Of a stretch of 64,000 bases of DNA, positions 36,036 through 44,201 are shown in pieces (position 1 is the stretch's first letter; each line of letters starts with the position of its first letter). The position numbers were made by a program, and so were the translations under genes. This DNA comes from Herbiconiux oxytropis. Its GTDB lineage: Bacteria > Actinomycetota > Actinomycetes > Actinomycetales > Microbacteriaceae. The notes under the pieces were generated by a model. That model was not told where the DNA came from. It did no database searches and was given only the letters and a program-made list of their open reading frames with translations. The stretch lies in assembly GCF_024979315.1 (NCBI RefSeq), contig NZ_JANLCK010000006.1, positions 62,001 through 126,000 on the forward strand. Reading direction: 5' to 3'.

Positions 36036-37372
36036 CGAACGGCAACCGCTACGACGTGACCACCTGGCCCGTCGGCGACCCGGTCGAGGACATCGGCGAG
36101 GTCATCAACAGCATCATCGCCGACATCACGAGCAGGCAGGTCGGCGCGGACGACCGCGACGGCGGCAAGCCCGGCGCCGTCATCTACGTGCCTCCCGGCG
36201 ACTACCGCCTCCGCACCCAGGTCGTCATCGACATCAGCTTCCTCCGGATCGAGGGCTCGGGGCACGGCTTCACCTCGTCGAGCATCCGGTTCAACGTGCC
36301 CGAGGAGGAGTGGCCGGACCTGCACGAGCTCTGGCCGGGGGGCAGCCGCATCCTCGTGGACATGCCGTTGACGGAGGGCTCCACCGAGGTCGAGGGTGCC
36401 GCCTTCTACGTCGAGCGGGCGGGCAGCCCCCGCATCAGCTCGGTCGAGTTCTCGAACTTCTGCATCGACGGGCTGCATTTCCGCCCCGACGGATCCCGGA
36501 AGCATCCGGAGAACACGTACGTCAACGGCAAGACCGGGATCTACGTCGCGAGCGCCAACGACTCGTTCCGCATCAACGGCATGGGCTTCGTCTACCTCGA
36601 GCACGCGCTGACGGTCTGTCAGGCCGACGCGCTCTCGATCCACGACAACTTCATCGCGGAATCCGGCAGCTGCATCGAGCTGCGGGGCTGGGGTCAGGCC
36701 TCGAAGATCACCGACAACCTCATCGGTGCAGGCCCGGACGGCTACTCGATCTACGCCGAGAACCACGGCGGTCTGCTCGTCACCGCGAACAACGTCTTCC
36801 CGCGCGGTGCGAGCAGCGTGCACCTCGAGGGGGTCTCGCGCTCCAGCGTGAGCAGCAACCGGCTGCACTCGTTCTACCCGGGCATGGTGGTCCTGGCCGG
36901 CGACAGCTCCGAGAACCTCATCGGCGCCAACCACCTCCTCCGCGATGAGGAGCCGTGGACGCCGTTCCTCGGTGTCGGCAACGGGGCGGACGACCTGTAC
37001 GGCGTCATCCGCGTGGAAGGGAGCTTCAACTCCGTCATCGGCAATCACATCTCGGAGGTCGTCGACACCCACAGCATCCGACCGGCCGGGGTGACGCCGG
37101 TCATGGTGCGGCTGGCGTCCGGAAGCGGCAACTACGTCGCGAGCAACCACGTGGTCGCCAGGGGCGTGCACGCCGCGTCCGGCGGCTCCGCCTTCGAAGC
37201 CCAGGTGGGCGCCCTGCTCACGACCGCGTCGGCCGAAGCGCTCGCCGTCACGGCTGTCGTCGTCGATTCGGAATCCACGGGGAACACGGTGCTCGACACG
37301 GGAACGGACGACCAGATCACCGCGGACCGGAATGCCAACGCCATCAGACCTGCTCCGGCGCCAGGGGCCTAG
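36032..37372 (+). CDS. Inulin fructotransferase / difructose-anhydride hydrolase family beta-helix protein
   Basis: 446 aa. Right-handed beta-helix protein with strong family features: YDVTTWPVGDPVEDIGEVIN at residues 7-26, GAVIYVPPGDYRLRTQVV, GSGHGFTSSSI, NGKTGIYVASANDSFRINGM, and the active-site strand pair with Asp205 (SIHDN) and Glu216 (SCIEL), 11 residues apart as in the catalytic pair of the family. Inulin fructotransferases that release difructose anhydride from inulin are secreted; this one has no signal peptide, as in the intracellular DFA-III hydrolases of Arthrobacter. Placed in an importer/kinase operon, hydrolysis of imported difructose anhydride to inulobiose is the best reading. 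DFA-I versus DFA-III specificity is not resolved. Confidence 0.9.
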   Translation: MTNGNRYDVTTWPVGDPVEDIGEVINSIIADITSRQVGADDRDGGKPGAVIYVPPGDYRLRTQVVIDISFLRIEGSGHGFTSSSIRFNVPEEEWPDLHELWPGGSRILVDMPLTEGSTEVEGAAFYVERAGSPRISSVEFSNFCIDGLHFRPDGSRKHPENTYVNGKTGIYVASANDSFRINGMGFVYLEHALTVCQADALSIHDNFIAESGSCIELRGWGQASKITDNLIGAGPDGYSIYAENHGGLLVTANNVFPRGASSVHLEGVSRSSVSSNRLHSFYPGMVVLAGDSSENLIGANHLLRDEEPWTPFLGVGNGADDLYGVIRVEGSFNSVIGNHISEVVDTHSIRPAGVTPVMVRLASGSGNYVASNHVVARGVHAASGGSAFEAQVGALLTTASAEALAVTAVVVDSESTGNTVLDTGTDDQITADRNANAIRPAPAPGA

Positions 37373-37475
37373 CGCAGCAGCACCGCACCTGCTCGCGGAT
37401 GTCGGCGCAGATCTCGGCGGGGGAGGAGAGTCGTCGACCGAGCGCCCTCCTGTCGGTTGGCGACAGCGTCGGCTT

Positions 37476-38378
37476 TCAGTCGGTTGTGACTCGAGGGCGT
37501 GTCGATAGGTCGCGGGCGGTATCGGCGATGCGCTCTGTTGCCGCCCAGCTAGCAAGAAGCCGCATACCTTCCTCCGACGGGCTGCCAGGGGCCGGCGTGT
37601 AGACGGTGAGGGTGTGGCCTGGGTCATCTTCCAGGTCCATGACGTGGTAGGTCAGCTCGAGCAGACCGACCGCCGGGTGCTGGAACTGTTTGGCCCCTGA
37701 GTAGTGGCGGCGAACGTCGTGGGCGCCCCACAGTGTTCGGAACTCTTCGCTTCGCACCGAGAGCTCCCCGATGAGATTGCTGAGCTCTTTGTCGAAGGGG
37801 CTGCGGCCGGCGTCTCGGCGAAGGATCTGCACGTTCACGTTCGCCGCGCGGTTCCAGTCGGGGTAGAAGTCGTGTGCGCGAGGATCGAGGAAGATGAACC
37901 GAGAATGGTTCGCCGGTCGTGCCGGGCCTCGGTACATCTCGGAGTAGAGCGCGAACCCGAGATCGTTGGCGGCCACGAGGTCCATCCGGTTGTTGCCCAC
38001 GAATGCCGCTGCCCCGGTGATCGAATCGAGCAGATGCTGGGTCGCGGGCCGCAACGACGGAGCGGGCGGTTTGGGCGCCCGAGGCCTCGCCCCGATGTTG
38101 GCTGTTCGGGCGAGGTCGTGCAGGTGATCGCGTTCGGCACGGTCGAGGGCGAGCGCCCTCGACACGGCGTCGAGCACACTGTCCGAAACCCCGGTGAGGT
38201 TCCCGCGTTCGACTCGCGTGTAGTAGTCGACGCTGAGGCCGGCGAGTCGGGCCACCTCGTCGCGTCGAAGTCCTGGCACCCGACGTCGTCCGCCCGTCGG
38301 CTCCACCCCGGCTCGTTCGGGGCTGATCCGAGCCCGGCGTGACACCAGGAACTCGCGTACCTCGCTGCGATTGTCCAT
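37476..38378 (-). CDS. XRE family regulator with MmyB-like ligand domain
   Basis: 300 aa. N-terminal HTH in GLRRDEVARLAGLSVDYYTRVERG, preceded by RARISPERAGV, then the MmyB-like domain from about residue 105 (LLDSITGAAAFVGNNRMDLVAAN..., FIFLDPRAHDFYPDWNRAANVNVQILRRDAG). A second protein of the same family is at 44202. These regulators usually repress a divergent redox or efflux gene set; here a lipoprotein-CMD-MFS-ADH run starts on the other strand behind an inverted repeat. Confidence 0.92.
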   Translation of the reverse strand: MDNRSEVREFLVSRRARISPERAGVEPTGGRRRVPGLRRDEVARLAGLSVDYYTRVERGNLTGVSDSVLDAVSRALALDRAERDHLHDLARTANIGARPRAPKPPAPSLRPATQHLLDSITGAAAFVGNNRMDLVAANDLGFALYSEMYRGPARPANHSRFIFLDPRAHDFYPDWNRAANVNVQILRRDAGRSPFDKELSNLIGELSVRSEEFRTLWGAHDVRRHYSGAKQFQHPAVGLLELTYHVMDLEDDPGHTLTVYTPAPGSPSEEGMRLLASWAATERIADTARDLSTRPRVTTD

Positions 38379-38397
38379 GGCACCACGGTAGATCCCC

Positions 38398-38459
38398 GAC
38401 CAGTCAGGAGGGAGGGTCTACTGAAACCCGTTTAGACAGCACCCTCCCTCCGACTGATC
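38398..38459. promoter_or_regulatory. Inverted repeat in the XRE/lipoprotein divergent region
   Basis: Left arm 38398-38417 (core CAGTCAGGAGGGAGGGT) and right arm 38441-38459 (core ACCCTCCCTCCGACTG) are complementary with one mismatch and one extra base; inside them GTCTA and TAGAC extend the pairing. It lies between the divergent regulator and the lipoprotein gene, so it is a candidate operator for the XRE protein. Confidence 0.6.
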
Positions 38460-38479
38460 AGTACGGCTTGACTTCCTCT

Positions 38480-39037
38480 GTGACCACACTTCCTTTGAAG
38501 GCATCCGGCCGAATGTTCGCAGTGGCCGCCGCTGTTGCGCTTGGGCTCTCGGGATGTGCGGCCGACGCCGCCACCGTCCCTGGCGATGAGGCGGCGACTC
38601 GCCCTGCCTCGGCGGTGCCGACCGTCATGCCCCCCACCGCACCGCCTGCCACCCCTGTACCTGATGTCCCGGAGGTTCCCGTGTCGTCGGACACTCGCAT
38701 CACGGTCACGGTGAACGGCAGCACCGTGACCGGCACGCTTGTCGAGAGCGCCGCTACCGCCTCCCTTGTGGCCCAGCTACCGCTCGAGCTCTCGTTCACC
38801 GATTTCGGCGGGCAGGAGAAGATCGCCACGATCCCCGCCCCGCTCGACCTCGACGGAATGCCCTCCGGTGGCAGTGCCGAACCGGGCACGGTCGGTTACT
38901 ACGCTCCGGACCAGGCGCTCGTTCTGTATTACGACTCCGTCGGCTACTACGAAGGCATCATCCCGCTCGGAACATTCGACGACGTAGCTGCGGTGCGCGA
39001 CGCCCCGGCATTCACCGGCACGCTCGACTCGAAATGA
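38480..39037 (+). CDS. Lipoprotein with cyclophilin-like (Cyclophil_like2) domain
   Basis: About 185 aa from GTG 38480 (TTG 38468 or ATG 38513 also possible); 38480 gives a basic n-region before the hydrophobic stretch. Lipobox LSGC, then a long Pro/Thr/Val linker. The C-terminal domain matches the cyclophilin-like fold: ITVTVNGSTVTGTLVESAAT, LPLELSFTDFGGQEKIATIP and the YYDSVGYYEGIIPLGTFDD end. Such proteins sit next to redox genes in many operons; activity unknown. First gene of the run 38480-42534. Confidence 0.82.
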   Translation: MTTLPLKASGRMFAVAAAVALGLSGCAADAATVPGDEAATRPASAVPTVMPPTAPPATPVPDVPEVPVSSDTRITVTVNGSTVTGTLVESAATASLVAQLPLELSFTDFGGQEKIATIPAPLDLDGMPSGGSAEPGTVGYYAPDQALVLYYDSVGYYEGIIPLGTFDDVAAVRDAPAFTGTLDSK

Positions 39038-39084
39038 GCCGACCGCCTGACAGCCGAACCTCACACTCTTTCAAGGAGCACTCC

Positions 39085-39429
39085 ATGAACGATCAGCCCC
39101 GCCAGGTCGGCGGTGGTCGCCGCAGCATCGGCGACATCGCCCCGAAGCTCGCCGCCCTCACCGACGACGTGCTCTTCGACGACGTCTGGAACGGGCCCGG
39201 TCTCGGCGCCCGGGACCGCAGCCTCATCACCGTCGCTGCCCTCGTGCGCGGCGGTGACACCGAGCAGCTCCGCTTCCACGTCGGCCGTGCGCTCGAGAAC
39301 GGCGTCACTGCCGACGAACTCGTCGAGACCGTCACCCATCTCGCTTTCTACGCCGGCTGGCCGAAGGCGATGAGCGCCACCACCATCCTGAAAGACGTGC
39401 TTGGCGCGTCCGAGGCAGAGCACGAATGA
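39085..39429 (+). CDS. Carboxymuconolactone decarboxylase family protein, copy 1
   Basis: 114 aa from ATG 39085 with AAGGAG upstream; the opening from 39034 is not needed. CMD pattern ARDRSLITVAALVRGGDTEQL and HLAFYAGWPKAMSA. The CxxC of AhpD-type peroxidases is absent, so it is the decarboxylase-like or non-catalytic type. Overlaps the MFS gene (ATGA). A close relative is at 45898. Confidence 0.92.
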   Translation: MNDQPRQVGGGRRSIGDIAPKLAALTDDVLFDDVWNGPGLGARDRSLITVAALVRGGDTEQLRFHVGRALENGVTADELVETVTHLAFYAGWPKAMSATTILKDVLGASEAEHE

Positions 39430-40673
39430 GCACGGCCACCGCCAGTGTCCCCGTGATGCCGGCCACCACTGAGCGCAGGCTGCCGGTCGTCGCGCTGATC
39501 ACGCTTGCCCTGATCGGGTTCATCTTGATCGCGATGGAGACCATGCCGGCCGGTCTGCTGCCCGACATCGCCTCGGGCATGGGAACGAGTGAAAGCACCG
39601 TCGGGCTGTTCGTCAGCGCGTACGCCCTCGGCACGGTCATCGTCACTGTCCCGGCCATCTCGCTCACCAGGGGCTTCCGTCGCAGGCCTTTGCTGCTGGT
39701 CGGTGTGGCGGGCCTGATTCTGGCGAATGCTGTCACGGCCGTGTCGCCCGACGTCACCGTCTCGCTCATCTCCCGCTTCGTGGCCGGATCGTTCTCCGGG
39801 GTGATCTGGGGCATGCTCGCGAACTATGCCATCCGCATCAGCCCCCCGGCCCGCTCGGGACTCGCGCTGTCGATCATGTCGACCGGAGCTCCGCTCGGAT
39901 TCGCATTCGGCACGCCGCTCGGAGCGTTCATCGGCGGTGCCACCGATTGGCGCTGGTCGTTCATAGGTCTGAGCCTGCTCGGCCTCGTCGTGGGCGCACT
40001 CATCCTGGTCGTCGTGCCTGACGCGCCCGGGCTGCCCGCCAGTGGCCGCCTGCCGCTGCGCCGGGTGCTCGGTCTTCGCGGGGTACCGATCGTGCTTGTC
40101 GTGATCGTGGTGTGGATGCTCGCCCACAGCACCCTGTACACCTACGTCGCCCCCTATCTTCGTGTCACCGGCACCGGCATCACCCCCGATCTGATGCTGC
40201 TCGTGTACGGCATCGCGTCGCTCGGCGGCGTCGCTCTGGTCGGGGCCTTCCTCGACCGGCACCCCAGGGCGCTACTGCATCTCTCTGCAGCGACCTTCAC
40301 CGCAGCAGGGACCGTGCTGCTCGTCGGCCACGGATCGGTGCCGGCGATCCTCATTGCGGCCGTGCTGTGGGGTGTCAGCTTCGGTGGCACCGCCCCTCAG
40401 CTGCAGAACGCCCTCACCCACGCGGGTGGTGACAACGCCGACATTGCCAACTCGTTCCTGCCGGTGGCGTTCAACCTCGCCATCTTCGGCGCCGGCATTC
40501 TCGGCGGCCTCCTCCTCACAGACTTCGACGCCCTCATCCTCCCCGCCACCATGGCCGTCCTAGGTCTCGCTGCACTCGGCCTCACCCTGCACGGGCGGCG
40601 CTCCGCCTTCACCGATTCCTCACTGCCCCCCTCCAGAGAAAAGAACCATCATGCGCGCAACACTCATGTATGA
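39426..40673 (+). CDS. MFS transporter (DHA1/arabinose-efflux type)
   Basis: 415 aa, 12 hydrophobic segments. First helix LITLALIGFILIAMETMPAGLLP and the GLFVSAYALGTVIVTVPAI loop are typical of the DHA1 sugar-efflux/drug-efflux group; GAPLGFAFGTPLGAFIGG is the motif C-like antiporter stretch. Probably exports a small toxic compound. Its last 23 bases overlap the next gene. Confidence 0.9.
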   Translation: MSTATASVPVMPATTERRLPVVALITLALIGFILIAMETMPAGLLPDIASGMGTSESTVGLFVSAYALGTVIVTVPAISLTRGFRRRPLLLVGVAGLILANAVTAVSPDVTVSLISRFVAGSFSGVIWGMLANYAIRISPPARSGLALSIMSTGAPLGFAFGTPLGAFIGGATDWRWSFIGLSLLGLVVGALILVVVPDAPGLPASGRLPLRRVLGLRGVPIVLVVIVVWMLAHSTLYTYVAPYLRVTGTGITPDLMLLVYGIASLGGVALVGAFLDRHPRALLHLSAATFTAAGTVLLVGHGSVPAILIAAVLWGVSFGGTAPQLQNALTHAGGDNADIANSFLPVAFNLAIFGAGILGGLLLTDFDALILPATMAVLGLAALGLTLHGRRSAFTDSSLPPSREKNHHARNTHV

Positions 40674-41688
40674 AGCCGGTGACGTCCGCGTCGAGACCGT
40701 CCCCGACTCCCGCATCGAAGAACCCACCGATGCCCTCGTGCGGGTCACCGCCGCCTGCATCTGCGGCAGCGACCTACACCCCTACCACTCGATGACCGCC
40801 GAGAACGGCTCTGCCCGGATGGGTCACGAGTTCATCGGCATCGTCGAGGACACCGGCACCGCCGTCACCACCCTGAAAAAGGGCGACCTCGTCGTCGCCC
40901 CCTTCGCGATCTCCGACGGCACCTGCGAGTACTGCCGGGAGGGCCTCCAGACCTCGTGCGTTCACGGTTCGTTCTGGGACACCCAGCCGCGCGAGGGCGG
41001 CCAGGCCGAAGCCGTCCGAGTGCCCTTTGCCGACGGCACTCTGGTGAAACTCCCCGTCGACGCCGACTCCGCGCTCATCCCCTCGCTGCTGACCTTGTCC
41101 GACGTTCTTGGCACCGGCTACCACGCCGCCGTCCGAGGCGGGGTGAAGCCCGGATCGACCGTCACCGTCATCGGCGACGGTGCCGTCGGGCTCCTCGCAG
41201 TGCTGTCGGCGAAGCGACTAGGCGCCGAGCAGATCATCCTGATGGGCCGCCACCAGGCCCGCACCGATCTCGGTCGCGAATTCGGTGCCACCGACGTCGT
41301 CTCCGAGCGTGGCGACGAAGGGATTCAGAAGGTGCGCGACCTCACCGGCGGCCAGGGCACGCGCGTCGTGCTCGAGGCCGTGGGCCACATGCCCGCCTAC
41401 GAGCAGGCCTACGGAATCGTGCGCCCCGGCGGCACCATCAGCCGCGTCGGCGTGCCCCAGTACGAAGCTGCCCCTGTCGGTTTCGGTAGCCTGTTCGGCA
41501 AGAACGTCACCCTCACCGGCGGCCCCGCACCCACCCGCGCCTACATCGAAGAACTGATGCCCGACATCCTGAACGGCAGCATCGAGCCGGGGAAGGTCTT
41601 CGACACCACCACCGACCTCGACGGCGTTCCCGCCGGCTACAAGGCGATGGACGAGCGGCGTAACCTCAAGGTGCTCGTCACTCCGTGA
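40651..41688 (+). CDS. Zinc-dependent alcohol dehydrogenase (MDR)
   Basis: 345 aa. Catalytic zinc site CGSDLHPYH and GHEFIG, a lobe with GTCEYCREGLQTSC that has only three of the four usual structural-zinc Cys, and Rossmann motif GDGAVGLL. NAD(P)-dependent oxidation of an alcohol or reduction of an aldehyde. Start ATG 40651 lies 23 bases inside the MFS gene. A decayed fragment of a related gene is at 45129-45215. Confidence 0.92.
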   Translation: MRATLMYEAGDVRVETVPDSRIEEPTDALVRVTAACICGSDLHPYHSMTAENGSARMGHEFIGIVEDTGTAVTTLKKGDLVVAPFAISDGTCEYCREGLQTSCVHGSFWDTQPREGGQAEAVRVPFADGTLVKLPVDADSALIPSLLTLSDVLGTGYHAAVRGGVKPGSTVTVIGDGAVGLLAVLSAKRLGAEQIILMGRHQARTDLGREFGATDVVSERGDEGIQKVRDLTGGQGTRVVLEAVGHMPAYEQAYGIVRPGGTISRVGVPQYEAAPVGFGSLFGKNVTLTGGPAPTRAYIEELMPDILNGSIEPGKVFDTTTDLDGVPAGYKAMDERRNLKVLVTP

Positions 41689-41706
41689 CCGACTGATCTG
41701 AGCGTG

Positions 41707-42093
41707 ATGACCGTCGAGGCCGCCGGGGCAGCTCTGCACGATGGGAACATCGTGCAGGCGGCCCTGGCAGCGCGTGCCGCCCTGGTCGTCGGTGACGCCA
41801 TCGCGCGTTCGCACGCGGTCTCACTGCGCGATGCTGGCCCTGACACCGAACAAGGAGCCTGGATCAGAACCCGCCTCTCTCAGGAACTGGCAGCGGCACG
41901 CACGACCCTCCGCAGTGTGCTGAACGGGGAGGTCGCTCTCGATTACCCGGACCGCCTCGCCGAGGCTCTACAACTGTGTCGCATCTGGCGAGAGCTGGAT
42001 GCCGAGTTCGCACTGAACGAGAGTCTCATCGTGCGTGAGCTGCGCGAACGGCACGGCATCGTCCTCCCGATCCCCCAACCGGAAGTGAAGTGA
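41707..42093 (+). CDS. Hypothetical protein
   Basis: 128 aa from ATG 41707 (GTG 41704 also in frame). Mostly helical, with no family I recognise: AALAARAALVVGDAIARSHAV, then RTRLSQELAAARTTLRSVLNGEV and LCRIWRELDAEFALNESLIV. Lies between the alcohol dehydrogenase and the cupin with close spacing, so it is part of that operon. No signal or membrane segment. Confidence 0.6.
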   Translation: MTVEAAGAALHDGNIVQAALAARAALVVGDAIARSHAVSLRDAGPDTEQGAWIRTRLSQELAAARTTLRSVLNGEVALDYPDRLAEALQLCRIWRELDAEFALNESLIVRELRERHGIVLPIPQPEVK

Positions 42094-42096
42094 AAC

Positions 42097-42534
42097 ATGA
42101 CCAGCAACAGCAGATTCGACCAGATGTTTCCTCTCGGCGAGAAGAACGACGCCTACGCCCAGTACTTCTCGGGCCAGAGCTATTTGGCGCCTCTCACCGC
42201 CGGAAGCGTGCCCGTGAGCAACGTCAGCTTCGAACCAGGCTGCCGTAACAACTGGCACATCCATCACGGCGCAGACGGAGCGGGCGACCAGATCCTGCTC
42301 GTCACCGCGGGGAGCGGCTGGTACCAGGCCGAGGGTGAAGAACCCATCAGCCTTGAACCAGGTACAGCGATCCGAGTGCCGGCCGGCACCAAGCACTGGC
42401 ATGGAGCGAAAGCCGACGCGTGGTTCTCTCACGTTGCCTTCATCACGCCCGGTGACGGCGTCTGCAACGAGTGGCTCGAGCCCGTCACCAATGAGGAATA
42501 CGATCAGTTGCCGACCACCGCACAGCAGGCATAG
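42097..42534 (+). CDS. Cupin protein, copy A
   Basis: 145 aa, start 3 bases after the previous stop. Cupin motif 1 NNWHIHHGADGAGDQILLVTAG and motif 2 EPGTAIRVPAGTKHWHGAK, a full set of metal His residues. Relatives sit beside CMD and oxidoreductase genes, as here. Last gene of the run that begins at 38480. A second cupin in the same kind of context is at 46241. Confidence 0.9.
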   Translation: MTSNSRFDQMFPLGEKNDAYAQYFSGQSYLAPLTAGSVPVSNVSFEPGCRNNWHIHHGADGAGDQILLVTAGSGWYQAEGEEPISLEPGTAIRVPAGTKHWHGAKADAWFSHVAFITPGDGVCNEWLEPVTNEEYDQLPTTAQQA

Positions 42535-42594
42535 GCGCTACCAGGACGAGGTAAGAGGTCATGTCGCGGGTGATTCCACCGGCATCGATGACTG

Positions 42595-42700
42595 CACGGC
42601 CCTGTCGAACCGCCCGAATAAACCAACGCGTGCCACCCAGATCGGCACGAACACCAGACGGTTGTGGAGGGTCGTGCCGATCCGCAACTCCTCGGCATCC
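42595..42700 (-). pseudogene. Possible N-terminal remnant of an OYE-type flavin oxidoreductase
   Basis: On the minus strand the frame reads DAEELRIGTTLHNRLVFVPIW before turning into unrelated sequence. The spacing of IG, LHNR and VFVP is like the first strand of old-yellow-enzyme proteins. Only about 35 codons are visible, with no start or stop that would make a gene. Short match, so uncertain. The rest of the gap 42535-42716 shows nothing. Confidence 0.3.
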
Positions 42701-42716
42701 CCCTCGTGTGTTCGGG

Positions 42717-43055
42717 CTAGCGGACGCGGGTCCAGGTGCCGGTGAGCTGTACGAAGTGGCCGCCGATGACGGAGCTGGCCATGCAGGCGCCCTCGGTGTA
42801 GTCCTCGATGTGGGTGACGTGGTCGCCGGAATCCGGTTCGGTCCATCGCACGACGTACAGGCCGTCGCGGACCTTCGTGGTGGTGTAGTCCATCGTCTCA
42901 GTGCGGCCGGCGATTGCGCCGCCGGTGACGGTGAAGGTGACGCTGGTCTCGGTGTTGAAGGTGATCTCGACGGTGAAGTGACCGAGCGGCGTGTCGGGCC
43001 CGAGGTCGGCCAGCCAGGTCTGTCCGACGCTGGGGAGGGTTGCGGTGGTGTCCAT
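42717..43055 (-). CDS. MoaF-like small protein
   Basis: 112 aa, ATG 43055 with AGAAAGC upstream. Beta-rich chain with the MoaF-related pattern TVTGGAIAGRTETMDYTTTKVRDGLYVVRWTE and HVTHIEDYTEGACMASS. Calycin-like fold, function unknown, common next to oxidoreductases. In operon with the quinone oxidoreductase upstream of it (33-base gap). Confidence 0.75.
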   Translation of the reverse strand: MDTTATLPSVGQTWLADLGPDTPLGHFTVEITFNTETSVTFTVTGGAIAGRTETMDYTTTKVRDGLYVVRWTEPDSGDHVTHIEDYTEGACMASSVIGGHFVQLTGTWTRVR

Positions 43056-43088
43056 CGCTTTCTGCTTTCTTCTAGGGTTCGTCGGTGA

Positions 43089-44036
43089 TCAGAACTCGAG
43101 GATCTGGCGGCCGCGGAGGCCACCTTGCTCGAGTCGTCGATGGGTGGCGGCCGCATGGGCGGCGGGGTAGGAGGCGGCCACTCGGGTGGTGAGCTCGTTT
43201 CGCTCGACCGCCCTGGCTAGGCGGACGATCGCATCGTGGCGCAGGTTGGAGCGCATCACGTAGGAGCCGAACACGCGGATGCCGCGGCCGGGGACCACGT
43301 CGGTCGGGAGGTAGAAGGCGACCTGGCCGCCGTCCCGCACAGCACCGATGACCGCGTCGGTGAGGATCGCGGCGTCGGCGAGGGCATCCGCGCCTCGTCC
43401 GTGTGTGGCCTCGAGGACGCCGGCGACGAAATCGGCCTCGCGGTCGAGCACAACGGCTGCGCCGAAACTGCGCACCAGGGCTTGGTCGCTGCTGGGCGCG
43501 TCGGCGATCACCGTCAGGCCTCGTTGGGCGGCACGTTCGACGAGGTAGCCTCCGACCGCGCCGGTGGCGCCTGTCACGGCCAGCGTGTCGCCGGGCTGGA
43601 GGTCGAGTTCCTCCAGAGTGATTTCCGCGGTCAACGCATTCGAGAGGAAGGAAGCGCCCTCCACGTAGTCCACATTCGCGGGCATGGCCGTGACGGACTC
43701 GGACGGAAGAACGATCAACTCGCTGTAGCCCCCATGGCTGCCATCCGGAACCACGAACCCGATCACGGAGTCGCCGATGCTCAGGTCGAACCCCGCGGGC
43801 TGGCCCGGGCCGATCTCATCGATGGTTCCAGCGACATCCATCCCGGGGACGACCGGTTCGGTGACCGTGCCGTCTTTGCCGGCGAACCCGCCCGAGCGGA
43901 TGATCGCGTCGACCGGATTGACCGCTGCCGCCCGAACCTCGATACGAACCTGCCCAGCGCCCGCGTGCGGCTCAGGGAGCTTGACCGGACGCAGCACGTC
44001 CGCGTCGCCGAACCGGGTAAGACCGATTGCCTTCAT
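43089..44036 (-). CDS. NADP-dependent quinone oxidoreductase (zinc-less MDR)
   Basis: 315 aa from ATG 44036; the longer opening to 44453 is non-conserved. MDR pattern: GQVRIEVRAAAVNPVDAIIRSGGF, PGMDVAGTIDEIG, Rossmann motif TGATGAVGGYL. No zinc-ligand Cys cluster, so QOR type. Reduces quinones or alpha,beta-unsaturated carbonyls with NADPH. Divergent from the XRE regulator at 44202, with an inverted repeat between them. Confidence 0.92.
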   Translation of the reverse strand: MKAIGLTRFGDADVLRPVKLPEPHAGAGQVRIEVRAAAVNPVDAIIRSGGFAGKDGTVTEPVVPGMDVAGTIDEIGPGQPAGFDLSIGDSVIGFVVPDGSHGGYSELIVLPSESVTAMPANVDYVEGASFLSNALTAEITLEELDLQPGDTLAVTGATGAVGGYLVERAAQRGLTVIADAPSSDQALVRSFGAAVVLDREADFVAGVLEATHGRGADALADAAILTDAVIGAVRDGGQVAFYLPTDVVPGRGIRVFGSYVMRSNLRHDAIVRLARAVERNELTTRVAASYPAAHAAATHRRLEQGGLRGRQILEF

Positions 44037-44149
44037 AGTTTTCTCGCTTCTCAAAGATGTGGACGGCATCCCGTGCCTGCCCACAGGCAGCTGGGATCGT
44101 TCTTCGATCACAGCGCAGGAGCCGCCGCCGGGGGAGTCTGCGATGTGAG

Positions 44150-44170
44150 GTGTTCCCGCAGGGAACCCCA
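44150..44170. promoter_or_regulatory. Inverted repeat, candidate operator for XRE regulator
   Basis: GGTGTTCCC at 44150-44158 and GGGAACCCC at 44162-44170 are complementary with one mismatch around a GCA centre. It lies between the divergent quinone oxidoreductase and XRE regulator genes. Confidence 0.55.
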
Positions 44171-44201
44171 CGGACGTGACTGATGGAATTACCGTGGAGG
44201 C

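Noticed and set aside
36032-37372. Pectate lyase or other polysaccharide lyase for the beta-helix protein
   Set aside because: Beta-helix repeats alone would allow it, but the N-terminal YDVTTWPVG and the paired Asp/Glu region fit the inulin fructotransferase family specifically.
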